64,000 nucleotides of DNA from Nocardioides houyundeii (GTDB lineage Bacteria; Actinomycetota; Actinomycetes; Propionibacteriales; Nocardioidaceae): the NCBI RefSeq assembly GCF_002865585.1, contig NZ_CP025581.1:3658001-3722000 (forward strand). Direction: 5' to 3'. The notes beneath the pieces are model-generated. The model saw only the letters and a program-made list of their open reading frames with translations. It did no database searches and was not told the origin of the DNA. The position numbers were made by a program, and so were the translations under genes. Numbering within the stretch: the first letter of the stretch is position 1; each line of letters opens with the position of its first letter. This document shows, piece after piece, positions 34,862 to 43,087 of this stretch.

Positions 34862-36067
34862 GTGTCCGACACCGCCGCACCGCCGGCACGATCCGGTCGC
34901 CGCTCGCTGCGTCGGGTGCTCGGCACCGTCCTGGTGCTCGCCGTCGTCCTGGGGGCCGGGTCGTACGTCGCCTCCCGCGCGATGGAGATCCCCGCGCCGA
35001 CTCGCCTGGCCCGGATCGCGCTCAGCGAGCCCTCGCGCCAGGGCGACTTCTTCCCGGCGCACACGGTCGGGGCGTCCACCCGGCCCATCGCCTTCCCGGC
35101 CGGCGGCGGCGACCTGCCCGCCGACGTGCCGTGGAAGGGCGACCGGATCTCGCTGGAGGAGTTCCTGGAGACCACCAGCAGCAAAGCCCTGGTCGTCCTC
35201 CAGGACGGCAAGCTGGTCGAGGAGTGGTACGCCGACGGGATCGACGCCAGCACGCGGATGAGCTCGTGGTCGGTGGCGAAGTCGGTGATCTCCCTGCTCA
35301 TCGGGCAGGCGATCGACCGTGGCGAGCTCAGCGAGGACGACCGGCTGGTCGACCTCGTGCCCGAGCTGAAGTCCGGCAACGAGTACGACGACATCACCGT
35401 CCACGACCTGCTGGACATGACGGCCGGGGTGGACGTCACGGAGAACTACAAGGCGTACTGGCCCTTCATCGGGACCGCGCGGATGCTGCTCACCACGGAC
35501 ATGCCCGGGTTCCTCGACGACAACCGCAAGGTGGAGTTCACCCCGGGATCCGAAGGCGCCTACCGCAGCGTCAACACCCAGCTGCTGGGGGCGATCCTGA
35601 TGAAGATCGAGGGCAAGCCGCTCGCCGACGTGCTCTCGCGACGGCTCTGGGGACCGATGGGCGCGCAGAGCTCCGCCACCTGGAACCTCGACACGACCGG
35701 CGGGGTGGAGAAGGCGTTCTGCTGCCTGAACGCCACCGCCCTGGACTTCGCCCACCTCGGTCAGCTCGTCCTCGACGACGGACAGGTCGCGGGGCGGGAG
35801 GTCGTCCCCGCGGAGTGGATCGACCGGATCGCCACCCCCGCGGAGCATCCGGTGGGCGAGTGGGACTACTCCGCCCAGTGGTGGCACCCCTCGGGCGGCA
35901 TCGGCCCGGACTACTCCGCCATCGGGGTCTACGGCCAGTTCGTCTACGTCAACCCGACGACCCGCACGGTCGTGGTCAAGCTCAGCGACCACGGCACCGA
36001 GCAGGACGAGGCGGAGACCTTCGAGGTGTTTCGCACGCTCGCCGGGCAGGACCCGACCCGACCCTGA
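34862..36067 (+). CDS. Membrane-anchored serine hydrolase (class C beta-lactamase fold)
   Basis: 401 residues. An N-terminal membrane segment (about 18-38) anchors a beta-lactamase-like domain with the SxxK motif in SSWSVAKS (about 137-144), the YRSVN motif (Tyr-x-Asn-like, about 235) and a late HPSGGIGPDYSAIGVYG. Members are esterases, D-Ala carboxypeptidase-like or 6-aminohexanoate hydrolase-like enzymes. GTG 34862 with AAGGAG 8 bp upstream. Divergent from the antiporter; the small membrane gene follows 21 bp later. Confidence 0.8.
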   Translation: MSDTAAPPARSGRRSLRRVLGTVLVLAVVLGAGSYVASRAMEIPAPTRLARIALSEPSRQGDFFPAHTVGASTRPIAFPAGGGDLPADVPWKGDRISLEEFLETTSSKALVVLQDGKLVEEWYADGIDASTRMSSWSVAKSVISLLIGQAIDRGELSEDDRLVDLVPELKSGNEYDDITVHDLLDMTAGVDVTENYKAYWPFIGTARMLLTTDMPGFLDDNRKVEFTPGSEGAYRSVNTQLLGAILMKIEGKPLADVLSRRLWGPMGAQSSATWNLDTTGGVEKAFCCLNATALDFAHLGQLVLDDGQVAGREVVPAEWIDRIATPAEHPVGEWDYSAQWWHPSGGIGPDYSAIGVYGQFVYVNPTTRTVVVKLSDHGTEQDEAETFEVFRTLAGQDPTRP

Positions 36068-36088
36068 ACCGCGAGGAGCCCGTGCCCC

Positions 36089-36424
36089 ATGACGGCCGTC
36101 GAATCGTCTGACCCTGGCACCGCGGCCTGCCCCTGCGGCGCCGACGGCATGCCGCCGTGGCGGACCCGCGACGAGCTGTTCAGCCCGGCATCGATCTTCT
36201 TCGCGGTGCCGTACTTCGTCCTGCTGCTGCTGATCTGGCCCTCACCGAAGGGCAACCTGGTCGGGCTCACCATGGCCGGCCTCGCGCTCGCCTCCGTGGT
36301 GGGGGCCACCGTGGTCGCCCTCACCAGAGGGCACCGTCCCTGGTGCGCCGTACGCCGCGGCACGTGGATCGGCATCGCGATCCTCGGGTTGCCGCTGCGG
36401 ATGCTCGCCTCGCTGTCCATCTGA
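36089..36424 (+). CDS. Small membrane protein
   Basis: 111 residues with a Cys-rich soluble N-terminus (AACPCGADGMPPW) and three hydrophobic helices (about 34-50, 56-75 and 90-108). Starts at ATG 36089, 21 bp after the serine hydrolase stop, so probably in the same transcript. Family unknown. Confidence 0.6.
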   Translation: MTAVESSDPGTAACPCGADGMPPWRTRDELFSPASIFFAVPYFVLLLLIWPSPKGNLVGLTMAGLALASVVGATVVALTRGHRPWCAVRRGTWIGIAILGLPLRMLASLSI

Positions 36425-36439
36425 CGCAGAAAGGCTCGG

Positions 36440-37285
36440 CTACCGGGCCCGCCGGTGCCGATAGTCGCCGTCCTGCTTCAGCGCAGTGTCGATGGCAAGG
36501 GCCCCGGCGATCACCAGCGAACGGAGCGGCTCTTCGAGTGGTCGGTGAATCTGCACCACGTAGTTGTCTGCCTTGGTGAAACGCTCCTTGGCCCATCCGG
36601 CCCAGGTCTTGGTGATCCGACCGATCTCGGTGGCGTTCGCGTCCTGGATGCTGAAATCCCAGGCCGCTCGGCTCTCGGCGTTGATCGAACCGAGCAGGCG
36701 ACCGCCGGACTCGAGGCTGAAGCGGACATTGCCGAGGATGCCGACCGTCTTCTGGTTGATCTCCCCGTGGGTTCCCTCAGCGCCCACGACGATCATCTTG
36801 GACTTGATGAAGGTCGCCGGCCGATGGAGCGCAATGAGCACGGTGTTGTTCGGGTCGACGATCTCGAACTTGTGCGTCGCATTCTTGCCGCTTCCGCCCA
36901 GGGCCTTCCGCAGCAGAACGTTCCCGACCTCCCGCACAGACCCGAGCCTCTGGCCGTGCTGGTCGTAGACCGCGTACTCGGCAGTGACTCCCAGGAGCTT
37001 GGCCTTCTGGTTGACGACCAGGATCGACTGGTTGAAGAGGGCCGCATCGGTGGCCTGCCGGACACCGGAGAACGACTGCATCTGTCGCTGGACCTTCTTG
37101 GAAACCCTCGTGGAAGGCGCCGGTGATGGGTTCGGCGCAGGCGTCGGCGAACCATGGATGGGCGGATCGATCTCCTGCCGTCCCTGCGTGGAGACGTGAT
37201 GGGTCCACTCGACCCCATCCCAGTAGCGGTGCTGGTACCGGCCGAAGGGGTCCGGATGCCAGTCGGCCGGCGTCGGTTCAGTCAT
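36440..37285 (-). CDS. DUF2510 domain plus phospholipid scramblase-like (LURP) protein
   Basis: 281 residues. The N-terminal DUF2510 motif is DWHPDPFGRYQHRYWDGVEWT (about 8-28). A Pro-rich linker follows, then a scramblase/LURP-one beta-barrel domain (NQSILVVNQKAKLLGVTAEY, about 85-104; FEIVDPNNTVLIALHRPA, about 140; VVQIHRPLEEPLRSLVIAGA at the end) with a C-terminal hydrophobic helix. Such proteins are predicted to bind lipid at the membrane. ATG 37285, 15 bp after the stop of a second DUF2510 gene, so an operon of two DUF2510 proteins. Confidence 0.75.
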   Translation of the reverse strand: MTEPTPADWHPDPFGRYQHRYWDGVEWTHHVSTQGRQEIDPPIHGSPTPAPNPSPAPSTRVSKKVQRQMQSFSGVRQATDAALFNQSILVVNQKAKLLGVTAEYAVYDQHGQRLGSVREVGNVLLRKALGGSGKNATHKFEIVDPNNTVLIALHRPATFIKSKMIVVGAEGTHGEINQKTVGILGNVRFSLESGGRLLGSINAESRAAWDFSIQDANATEIGRITKTWAGWAKERFTKADNYVVQIHRPLEEPLRSLVIAGALAIDTALKQDGDYRHRRAR

Positions 37286-37300
37286 GGGTCCGACGCCAGC

Positions 37301-38152
37301 TCATCGATCCGCGATGACGATGCCGCGGTCCCGGATCAGGGGCGCGTACTCCTCGCCGACCTGGCCGTACACGATGGCGTCTTCCACGTGCAGGAAACGC
37401 CCCAGCGTCGCGCGCGAGGTCACGACTTGTTCGGCCATGGTGGGCGGTAGACCACACACGACGCTCAGCTGCTCCGCCGTTGCGAAGTTCAGCTCCAGTA
37501 GGCCCCCGTCGTCGTATCCCTGTCTGAGCTGTGGGTTTCCGATCCCCAGCTCTCGAGCCATCATCGGGTCCTTGACGGCGAGCTTTCGTGCCTCGTCCCT
37601 CTTGCGCCGCGTCGCCTCGACACTCGCCATCGCGTCCTGATTGCCGGGGCGCGGAGCCCCGACGGTGAGTTGGTAGACCTCTCTTCGGAGCCCTACCAAC
37701 AGGACAGTGGCCACCACCATGACGCTGAGCAGGATGACCGCCGCCAGGTTTGACGTCCACCCCGTCGCCGAACCAGTGCTGTCCTCAGGAGACATGGCGA
37801 TCAGGGCGTACCCGAGGATGCTGCCGCCTGCTATGCCCGCGCCGACCGTGCGCAGCTGTGGTCTGTCGAGACGCGAAGCGGCGTGGAAGAAGGGCACCGC
37901 CGCGAGCAACCCGACGGTGGCGAAGGTGATGACGAAGTACCACTTGCCCGTGGCGCCCGACGCTGGTGCCGCCGGAGGTGTTGCGTGCGCTGACCGAGGC
38001 GGCGGAGGCACGGATGCCCTCGACGGAGGCGGAGGCGGCGGAGGCGGTGAGCCCTGAGGGTTGCGATGCTCGGCCCACGCACTCCCGTCCCAGTACCGCT
38101 GTTGCGACGCGTCGTATGGATCTGGATACCAGCCTGCTGGCTGCACCATCAT
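37301..38152 (-). CDS. DUF2510 domain, membrane and helix-hairpin-helix protein
   Basis: 283 residues. DUF2510 at the N-terminus (GWYPDPYDASQQRYWDGSAW), a Pro-rich linker, three membrane segments (about 73-90, 101-118 and 133-153), then a cytosolic tail with a ComEA/HhH-like end (LLELNFATAEQLSVVCGLPP, then the RATLGRFLHVEDA hairpin). Helix-hairpin-helix repeats usually bind DNA or proteins. Adjacent ATGs at 38152 and 38149 are both possible starts. First gene of the DUF2510 operon. Its role is unknown. Confidence 0.65.
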   Translation of the reverse strand: MMVQPAGWYPDPYDASQQRYWDGSAWAEHRNPQGSPPPPPPPPSRASVPPPPRSAHATPPAAPASGATGKWYFVITFATVGLLAAVPFFHAASRLDRPQLRTVGAGIAGGSILGYALIAMSPEDSTGSATGWTSNLAAVILLSVMVVATVLLVGLRREVYQLTVGAPRPGNQDAMASVEATRRKRDEARKLAVKDPMMARELGIGNPQLRQGYDDGGLLELNFATAEQLSVVCGLPPTMAEQVVTSRATLGRFLHVEDAIVYGQVGEEYAPLIRDRGIVIADR

Positions 38153-38356
38153 CTGATTCCCCCGCGGCTGCAGTCCCTCGTGTGACTGGGGACACTACCG
38201 CGATAGCAGCTCCATGAATCCAGATCGCCCGGACGCAGCGCCCACTCGCGCAGCCCCGACTCGACGCAGACGGTCGTGTCAGCAGCTGCGCCCACCTGCT
38301 CCTGGCACTTCACGCTGACTAACGGCGTCTACGCCCGTAGTCCCCCTGGACCCCCG

Positions 38357-38722
38357 CTACTGCTCAGGTTTGTCGACCCAGCCGACGAACCGGCTGCCGA
38401 TGCCCAGGATCTCCTCACGCTGCTCGCCGGGGAGCGGAGGCGGCAGGTCGGAGGGATCGTGGTGGTCGCAACTGACGTAGGTGAACGCCGGCCACCACTT
38501 CTTCGGCCGGGCCTTCTCGGCGAACCCGCAGACACTGCACACCAGATCCACCCAGACCGACTTCTTGCCGGTCCGGTTGGCACGGGACTGGACCAGCCAC
38601 GGCGGTGGGCTGTCCTCGATCTCACGCAGCTGGGCTTCGGTGAGCTTCGTGGGCAGTCCGTGCCGGGTGGCCATCTCCAAGGGGATGTCCAAGCGTTGGG
38701 CAGCGTCGCGGCGAGTGATCAT
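38357..38722 (-). CDS. Hypothetical protein with Cys/His metal-site candidate
   Basis: 121 residues. N-terminal helix-turn-helix-like part (ITRRDAAQRLDIPLEMATRHGLP), then LVCSVCGFAEKARPK and SCDHHDP, whose Cys and His could hold zinc. ATG 38722 preferred (GAAGG nearby); TTG 38731 is possible. No family name is assigned. Followed by a 204-bp gap up to the DUF2510 gene in which I see nothing. Confidence 0.5.
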   Translation of the reverse strand: MITRRDAAQRLDIPLEMATRHGLPTKLTEAQLREIEDSPPPWLVQSRANRTGKKSVWVDLVCSVCGFAEKARPKKWWPAFTYVSCDHHDPSDLPPPLPGEQREEILGIGSRFVGWVDKPEQ

Positions 38723-38749
38723 CGCCTTCAAGGATAGGTCCGGTGGGAC

Positions 38750-39292
38750 CTAGTGCCGGTCGCCGGTGAACGCCTGGCTCCGGGGCACCGGGCCGACGTC
38801 GCTGTGCCGGCCTGGCACCTTCGCGGCGTGCACCTGGCCGGGTCCCGGTCCGTCGCGGCGAGCCAGCAGGTCCGCGACCAGCCCGGTCGTGAACCCGTAG
38901 ACGGTCTTGTGCAGCACGTCGACCACAAGCTCGGAGCGCGGCCACGTCTGCGGCGGCGCCCCCACGCCGGTGGCGTTCTCCAGGATCTGGTCGTTGGTCA
39001 GCCGCACCACCGTGAACTTGGCCGAGGCCAAGGGGCCCCGCAGCCCGACGTGGGCCATCACGGAGCGCAGCACTCCCAGGGCGATGCCCTGGCCGAAGTG
39101 CATCGCCAGGTTGAGCGCGCGGGATTGCTGACCGGTGTGCTCCGGCAGCCCGGCGAGCCTCTCCAGCACCCGCGCCGGGACGTAGGAGTCGGGACGACCG
39201 GTGAGCCGCTGCTCGATCTTCTCCCCGGCCGTCATCACCACGACCCCGGCCGTGCCGGCCAGCAGTCCCTGCCAGATCACCTTGAGCGCCAT
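38750..39292 (-). CDS. Membrane-associated hypothetical protein
   Basis: 180 residues. One hydrophobic helix near the N-terminus (WQGLLAGTAGVVVMTAGEKI), a glycine-rich middle (MHFGQGIALGVLRSVMAHVG) and further weakly hydrophobic helices (VLHKTVYGFTTGLVADLLA). Shape resembles DUF1440-type inner membrane proteins, not confirmed. ATG 39292; a frame to 39325 is less likely. Ends 27 bp before the ATG of the gene at 38722 on the same strand. Confidence 0.5.
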   Translation of the reverse strand: MALKVIWQGLLAGTAGVVVMTAGEKIEQRLTGRPDSYVPARVLERLAGLPEHTGQQSRALNLAMHFGQGIALGVLRSVMAHVGLRGPLASAKFTVVRLTNDQILENATGVGAPPQTWPRSELVVDVLHKTVYGFTTGLVADLLARRDGPGPGQVHAAKVPGRHSDVGPVPRSQAFTGDRH

Positions 39293-39361
39293 GAACCCGA
39301 CGTACCCGGCGACGGACCGCCGCACTCGCTGGGCTGATGAGTCACCAGGAGGAGGGCGTGG

Positions 39362-39985
39362 TCACGACTTGAGGAACACCCGCTTGTCGGCCACCGTCTT
39401 CCAGCCACACGACCGCTTGACCTTGCCGTTCTTGAGCTTGACCTTCTTGCAGACCTTGCGCTGCCCCAGCACCTTGGTGGCGTACTCCGAGTCGGTCACC
39501 AGCTCTACGGAGTAGAAGAAGCGCACCTTCTCCCCGTCGATGGACAACACCGTGCTCTTCGAGCGGGGCAGCGTCTTGCGCTTGGTGCCCGGGGCCTTGA
39601 TCACCAGCCGCTGGACCTTGGGCGCGGTGGCGAAGGTGTCCCCGCTCAGGAACAGGCCCTCACCGGTCCCGGAGGAGAAGCCGTACAGGTCCAGCACCCG
39701 ACGCTTGGCCACCAGCTTGCGTCCCCCCGTCGCGTGACAGCTGGTGGTCGACAACGGCTCGAAGCTCAAGGTGACGTTGTGCATCGTCGTCCGCGAGCAC
39801 AGGGCGGGCTTGCCGTCGTCGGTCACCCCCGGGCCGTACTGCAAGTCGTAGGTGTAGTTGCCAAGGCTGCCGGAGGTGACCGGGTACAGGGCGCTGGGCT
39901 CGGCCGACGCGGGCACGGCGCCAACGGCTCCGAACAGGGCGGCGGTGGCGAGGGCAGCGGTGGCGCGAGCAGTACGGGTGCGCAT
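39362..39985 (-). CDS. Secreted hypothetical protein
   Basis: 207 residues. Signal peptide (MRTRTARATAALATAALFGAVGAVPASA, cleavage about 28), then a beta-rich domain with several Cys (ALCSRTT, TSCHATGG, VCKKVKL, RSCGW) and a very basic C-terminal part. No family recognised. ATG 39985. The frame extends to 40708 but the extra part runs through a divergent gene and is not coding. Confidence 0.6.
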   Translation of the reverse strand: MRTRTARATAALATAALFGAVGAVPASAEPSALYPVTSGSLGNYTYDLQYGPGVTDDGKPALCSRTTMHNVTLSFEPLSTTSCHATGGRKLVAKRRVLDLYGFSSGTGEGLFLSGDTFATAPKVQRLVIKAPGTKRKTLPRSKSTVLSIDGEKVRFFYSVELVTDSEYATKVLGQRKVCKKVKLKNGKVKRSCGWKTVADKRVFLKS

Positions 39986-40030
39986 GTCGTCTCCTGAGCG
40001 TGGGCGGGTCGGCAGCCTAGCCATTTCTGG

Positions 40031-40050
40031 GGACGTGATCGCGCACGTCC
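40031..40050. promoter_or_regulatory. Inverted repeat in a divergent promoter region
   Basis: GGACGTG-N6-CACGTCC, perfect over seven bases, in the 217-bp region between the starts at 39985 (-) and 40203 (+). A possible regulator site, with no regulator gene adjacent. Confidence 0.4.
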
Positions 40051-40202
40051 GCAGTTGCGACGCCCAAAGTCCGACTGTGCAGCATGTCGACGACAAGCGC
40101 GGAGCGCCCGCTCGCCGATGGGAGTAGCCGGAGAACCTTGCTCGACATATGTCGGTGCACCTTGTAATGCTGCGCACCACAGCGACAAGGGGTGGGAAGC
40201 GC

Positions 40203-40805
40203 GTGAAGAGATTGCTGACGTGGGTGGCGACAGGAGTGCTCCTGGTCTTGGTCGCAGTGGGAGTCATCGTGGCCCTGGACCGGATTACGGACCTCTCGAT
40301 CCTGGGCACCAAGTCTGAGTCGCGAGACAGCCAGGTCATCAACTCAGTGACCCGGGAACAAGAGGTCGTGCTGCTGAGTCTGGGGATCCAGGGCATCAAC
40401 GAGAAGAAGGACAACGGGACGATAGGCCCGCTGGACATCCCGTTGTCCGAACGCGTCTCCTTCCTGGAGTACGGGTTCGATGCGAAGCTCGGAATCGACG
40501 GGCAGGACGTGAAGATCGAGCAGTCCGGCGAGGACGAGTACGTCGTCACCATTCCGGAGTTCGAGTTCCTGGGGCATGCCAACGAGACCTTTCGCGTCGT
40601 CGTCGAGGACGAGGGCTCCCTGAGCTGGACGACTCCGGAGATCGACACCGCCCAGACCATCACCGAGATCCTCAACGACGAGGCGCAGCAGGAGTACGTC
40701 GACCGCAACCTGGAGATCTTGCGGGACCAGGCGCAGGTCTTCTACACGGGCATCATCAAGGGGATCGACCCGAACCTCAACGTGACCTTCGAGTTCCCGG
40801 CGTGA
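40203..40805 (+). CDS. DUF4230-like membrane-anchored protein
   Basis: 200 residues. An N-terminal membrane segment (about 2-22) is followed by a domain with VTREQEVVLLSLGIQGINE, DAKLGIDGQDVKIEQSGEDEYVVTIPEFEF and long C-terminal helices, like DUF4230 proteins of unknown function. GTG 40203 is chosen because a purine-rich GGTGGGAAG lies just upstream; ATG 40149 and ATG 40167 lack such a site. Confidence 0.65.
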   Translation: MKRLLTWVATGVLLVLVAVGVIVALDRITDLSILGTKSESRDSQVINSVTREQEVVLLSLGIQGINEKKDNGTIGPLDIPLSERVSFLEYGFDAKLGIDGQDVKIEQSGEDEYVVTIPEFEFLGHANETFRVVVEDEGSLSWTTPEIDTAQTITEILNDEAQQEYVDRNLEILRDQAQVFYTGIIKGIDPNLNVTFEFPA

Positions 40806-40855
40806 ACGGGGCGGCCCACATGCGGGCGAGTGACGCCGTGATCGGCCCGCCGGGG

Positions 40856-41671
40856 TCAGTCCTCCGCGGTGAGGATCTCCAGTGCCGCTTCGGCGTCGAT
40901 ACGGCGCTGGCCGGTTAGTACGGTCCAAGCGATGTCGTCGGGAGTGAGTCGGGTGCGCAACGTGAGGAGTCGGGATCGGTCTGAGCCGGTGAAGCCCTCG
41001 CGCTCGGCGAACGGGTCGTCGATGCAGGCAAGCAGGACAACGGCGTCGCGCAGGTGGCGCTCGGGGTCGCGGGAGTTGGTTTTGTAGGCGGCGGCCTTCA
41101 AGATGAGTGCCCCGAACGCGCCAGGCACCGAGACGGTCGTGATGGTTCCCGGCTCGACCTCCAAGCGGGCGTTGATGGTGCGGCGCAGCGCCTGTGTACC
41201 GCCCTCGATGCGGATCATCTCGCGTCCGGCGAGCCGTTCGGTGACCTTCGGAGCGTGGTGGTCGGAGATCAAGACGTCGACTACCTCTTCCGTGTCCTCG
41301 TCGGATCGGTTGACGGCCAGGTCAATCTTGCTGGTGCCGCGAAAGAAGCGGTGTGCCGTGTTGTCGCGGGGATCGACGGCTGGGCGGAGCTCGTAGCCGA
41401 GGGAACGCAGGGCGGCCGCGGTCTCGGAGGCAACACCGCGGGAGGTCTCGATGTGCAGCACGATGTCGACGTCGTTGGTCGGGCGCACGATGCCCAGGCC
41501 GTGGTGGATGGAATGCAGCTGGGTCATGAGTCCACCGACCAAGGTCCACCTGTCGGTCGGTAGCACTGCTGCGATTTCGGCGACGTTCGGCCACGGGTCG
41601 GGCCAGCCGCCAGTGACGGCGGCGATGTCGATGGTGGGGCGCCTGACGCCCAGATTCTTACCTTCGGGCAT
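40856..41671 (-). CDS. AbiEii-like nucleotidyltransferase (toxin candidate)
   Basis: 271 residues. Nucleotidyltransferase-fold N-terminus with WTLVGGLMTQLHSIHHG (GG motif, about 43-59) and TNDVDIVLHIE (DxD, about 65-75), then VDVLISDHH with a third Asp, and a helical C-terminus. This pattern fits AbiEii/AbiGii-type toxins that modify RNA or protein using NTPs. ATG 41671 overlaps the 3' end of the upstream HTH gene by 14 bp, the gene order of antitoxin followed by toxin. A non-toxin nucleotidyltransferase role is possible. Confidence 0.65.
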   Translation of the reverse strand: MPEGKNLGVRRPTIDIAAVTGGWPDPWPNVAEIAAVLPTDRWTLVGGLMTQLHSIHHGLGIVRPTNDVDIVLHIETSRGVASETAAALRSLGYELRPAVDPRDNTAHRFFRGTSKIDLAVNRSDEDTEEVVDVLISDHHAPKVTERLAGREMIRIEGGTQALRRTINARLEVEPGTITTVSVPGAFGALILKAAAYKTNSRDPERHLRDAVVLLACIDDPFAEREGFTGSDRSRLLTLRTRLTPDDIAWTVLTGQRRIDAEAALEILTAED

Positions 41672-42344
41672 TTTCGCGGAACAACTCCAGTCGCTGGACC
41701 AAGGCGTGCTCTCCCACCCCGCGTTCGCGCGGGTCGAGGGAGGTGGCGGCGTCGACGGCGGCGAGCGTCCTGTTGGACGCTGCCAGGTGCTTGACGAAGT
41801 CGATGTTCATGGAGGTGTAGCGCAGGGTGATGGATCCGGTGGTGTCCTCGCGCAGCCGGCAGCGGCGCACGAGGTCCGCGATCCGGTCGGTGTGGATGTA
41901 GCCGTCGACGATGGCGTCGTCCTCGACGAGGCCGAGCCGCTGGCGGCCGGGGATGACGATCTCCTCTCGGACGCGGTCGCTGACCGAGCGGTGGCCGGAC
42001 CAGGTGGTGACGGTTGCGCGGTCGCGCAACCTGATGGCCAGCTCGGTCGGGTCGGTGATCTCGAGAAGAGTGGCGCGCAACCGGTATCTCTGGGTGTCAC
42101 CGAGGCCCACCGGGGCCGTGCCCGCGAGCAATGCGATAGCTCCCCAGGCGGTGTGCTCTGCCCAGGTCCGAGTCCGGCCCGTGCCGCGTTCGGCGCGGTA
42201 CCGCTCCACCGAGGTGCGGTCGAAGATGCCGCGGGCCACACGGGTGATGGCCCCCGTCTCGGCGAGAACGCGGACGCGACGCGCCTCGACGCCCAAGACG
42301 TCGGATGCCTCTTGGGTCGTCAGGAAGTCACCCCGGAACGCCAT
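41658..42344 (-). CDS. HTH protein, candidate antitoxin of the AbiE-like pair
   Basis: 228 residues. Excisionase/MerR-like DNA-binding N-terminus (FLTTQEASDVLGVEARRVRVLAETG, about 6-30) and a mixed alpha/beta C-terminal domain (IALLAGTAPVGLGDTQRYRL; EEIVIPGRQRLGLVEDDAIV). I chose ATG 42344; the longer frame to 42512 lacks support. It precedes and overlaps the nucleotidyltransferase gene, like AbiEi before AbiEii. An inverted repeat covers the start codon, fitting autoregulation. Confidence 0.6.
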   Translation of the reverse strand: MAFRGDFLTTQEASDVLGVEARRVRVLAETGAITRVARGIFDRTSVERYRAERGTGRTRTWAEHTAWGAIALLAGTAPVGLGDTQRYRLRATLLEITDPTELAIRLRDRATVTTWSGHRSVSDRVREEIVIPGRQRLGLVEDDAIVDGYIHTDRIADLVRRCRLREDTTGSITLRYTSMNIDFVKHLAASNRTLAAVDAATSLDPRERGVGEHALVQRLELFRENARR

Positions 42345-42379
42345 AACAGAATACTGCCTCTTCCGGTAGTTATCTGTAA
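42344..42379. promoter_or_regulatory. Inverted repeat over the TA operon start
   Basis: TAACAGAATACT (42344-42355) and AGTTATCTGTAA (42368-42379) form an imperfect inverted repeat (nine of twelve positions) with a 12-bp spacer. AT-rich in a GC-rich window, and it overlaps the antitoxin candidate's start. Confidence 0.55.
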
Positions 42380-42523
42380 AGCGGAGTGCGGTCGGATGCT
42401 GACTACTCAGACTCCTGCGACGCGGCCCCTTGGTTTGCTGACCTCGGCCCCGGGCGCCCCTGTTCCTCGACGTCGTCTTGCGGGCCTCATCGGTCGGCGG
42501 ACGGTGTGCCAAAATCTCCAGTC

Positions 42524-42961
42524 ATGACCTCTTGGCGCGACACTGCATCGGCTTCAGCCCAGGACGACCTGGACGGTCTCCTCAACCTCGTGCTGCCTCG
42601 GGCTCAGGAGCTGCTCGGCAAGAACGGGCAGTTCTACCCCTTCGGCGCCTCGGTCTCGACCGACGGGGAGGCGTCGCTCACCGCGTCCGACGCGGGATTG
42701 GGAGAACACCCGCAGCCGGAGCGGGTCCTGGCCGGCGTGTACGACAACGCACGTGCGACCGCGGGCGAGAACCGGGCAGTGGCGTTCGTCTCCGACGTCC
42801 TCATCGAAGGGTCCGACGCAGTCCAGGTCGAGCTCGAGCACCGGGACGGCATCGCGCTCGTCGTGCTGGTGCCGTACAAGCCCGCAACCCTCAAGAGGGT
42901 CCCGACCTTCAGTGACATGACTGTCGCCCCGGGAGAGCCTCGGGTCTGGATCGCCAGCTAG
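42524..42961 (+). CDS. Hypothetical protein
   Basis: 145 residues, acidic and soluble, alpha/beta: an N-terminal helix (DDLDGLLNLVLPRAQELLG), then FYPFGASVSTDGEASL, a helix with DNARATAGENRAVAFVSDV, and VQVELEHRDGIALVVLVPYK. No recognised family. ATG 42524. Stands alone, divergent from the TA operon. Confidence 0.6.
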   Translation: MTSWRDTASASAQDDLDGLLNLVLPRAQELLGKNGQFYPFGASVSTDGEASLTASDAGLGEHPQPERVLAGVYDNARATAGENRAVAFVSDVLIEGSDAVQVELEHRDGIALVVLVPYKPATLKRVPTFSDMTVAPGEPRVWIAS

Positions 42962-43087
42962 GCGCCACCGGGCGATATGTAGACGTCCCTGCCAAATATC
43001 GTCCTCCGCCTGGACGCTGTCCGTGCTCCGCGGCGGTAGTCTGCGTCCGCCCGAACGCCGGGCGACGTTCGCACTGGTGGGGGAACC

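Noticed and set aside
32906..35992. 1028-codon version of the antiporter
   Set aside because: The extra N-terminus is antisense to the serine hydrolase. The antiporter's first helix begins at GTG 34744.
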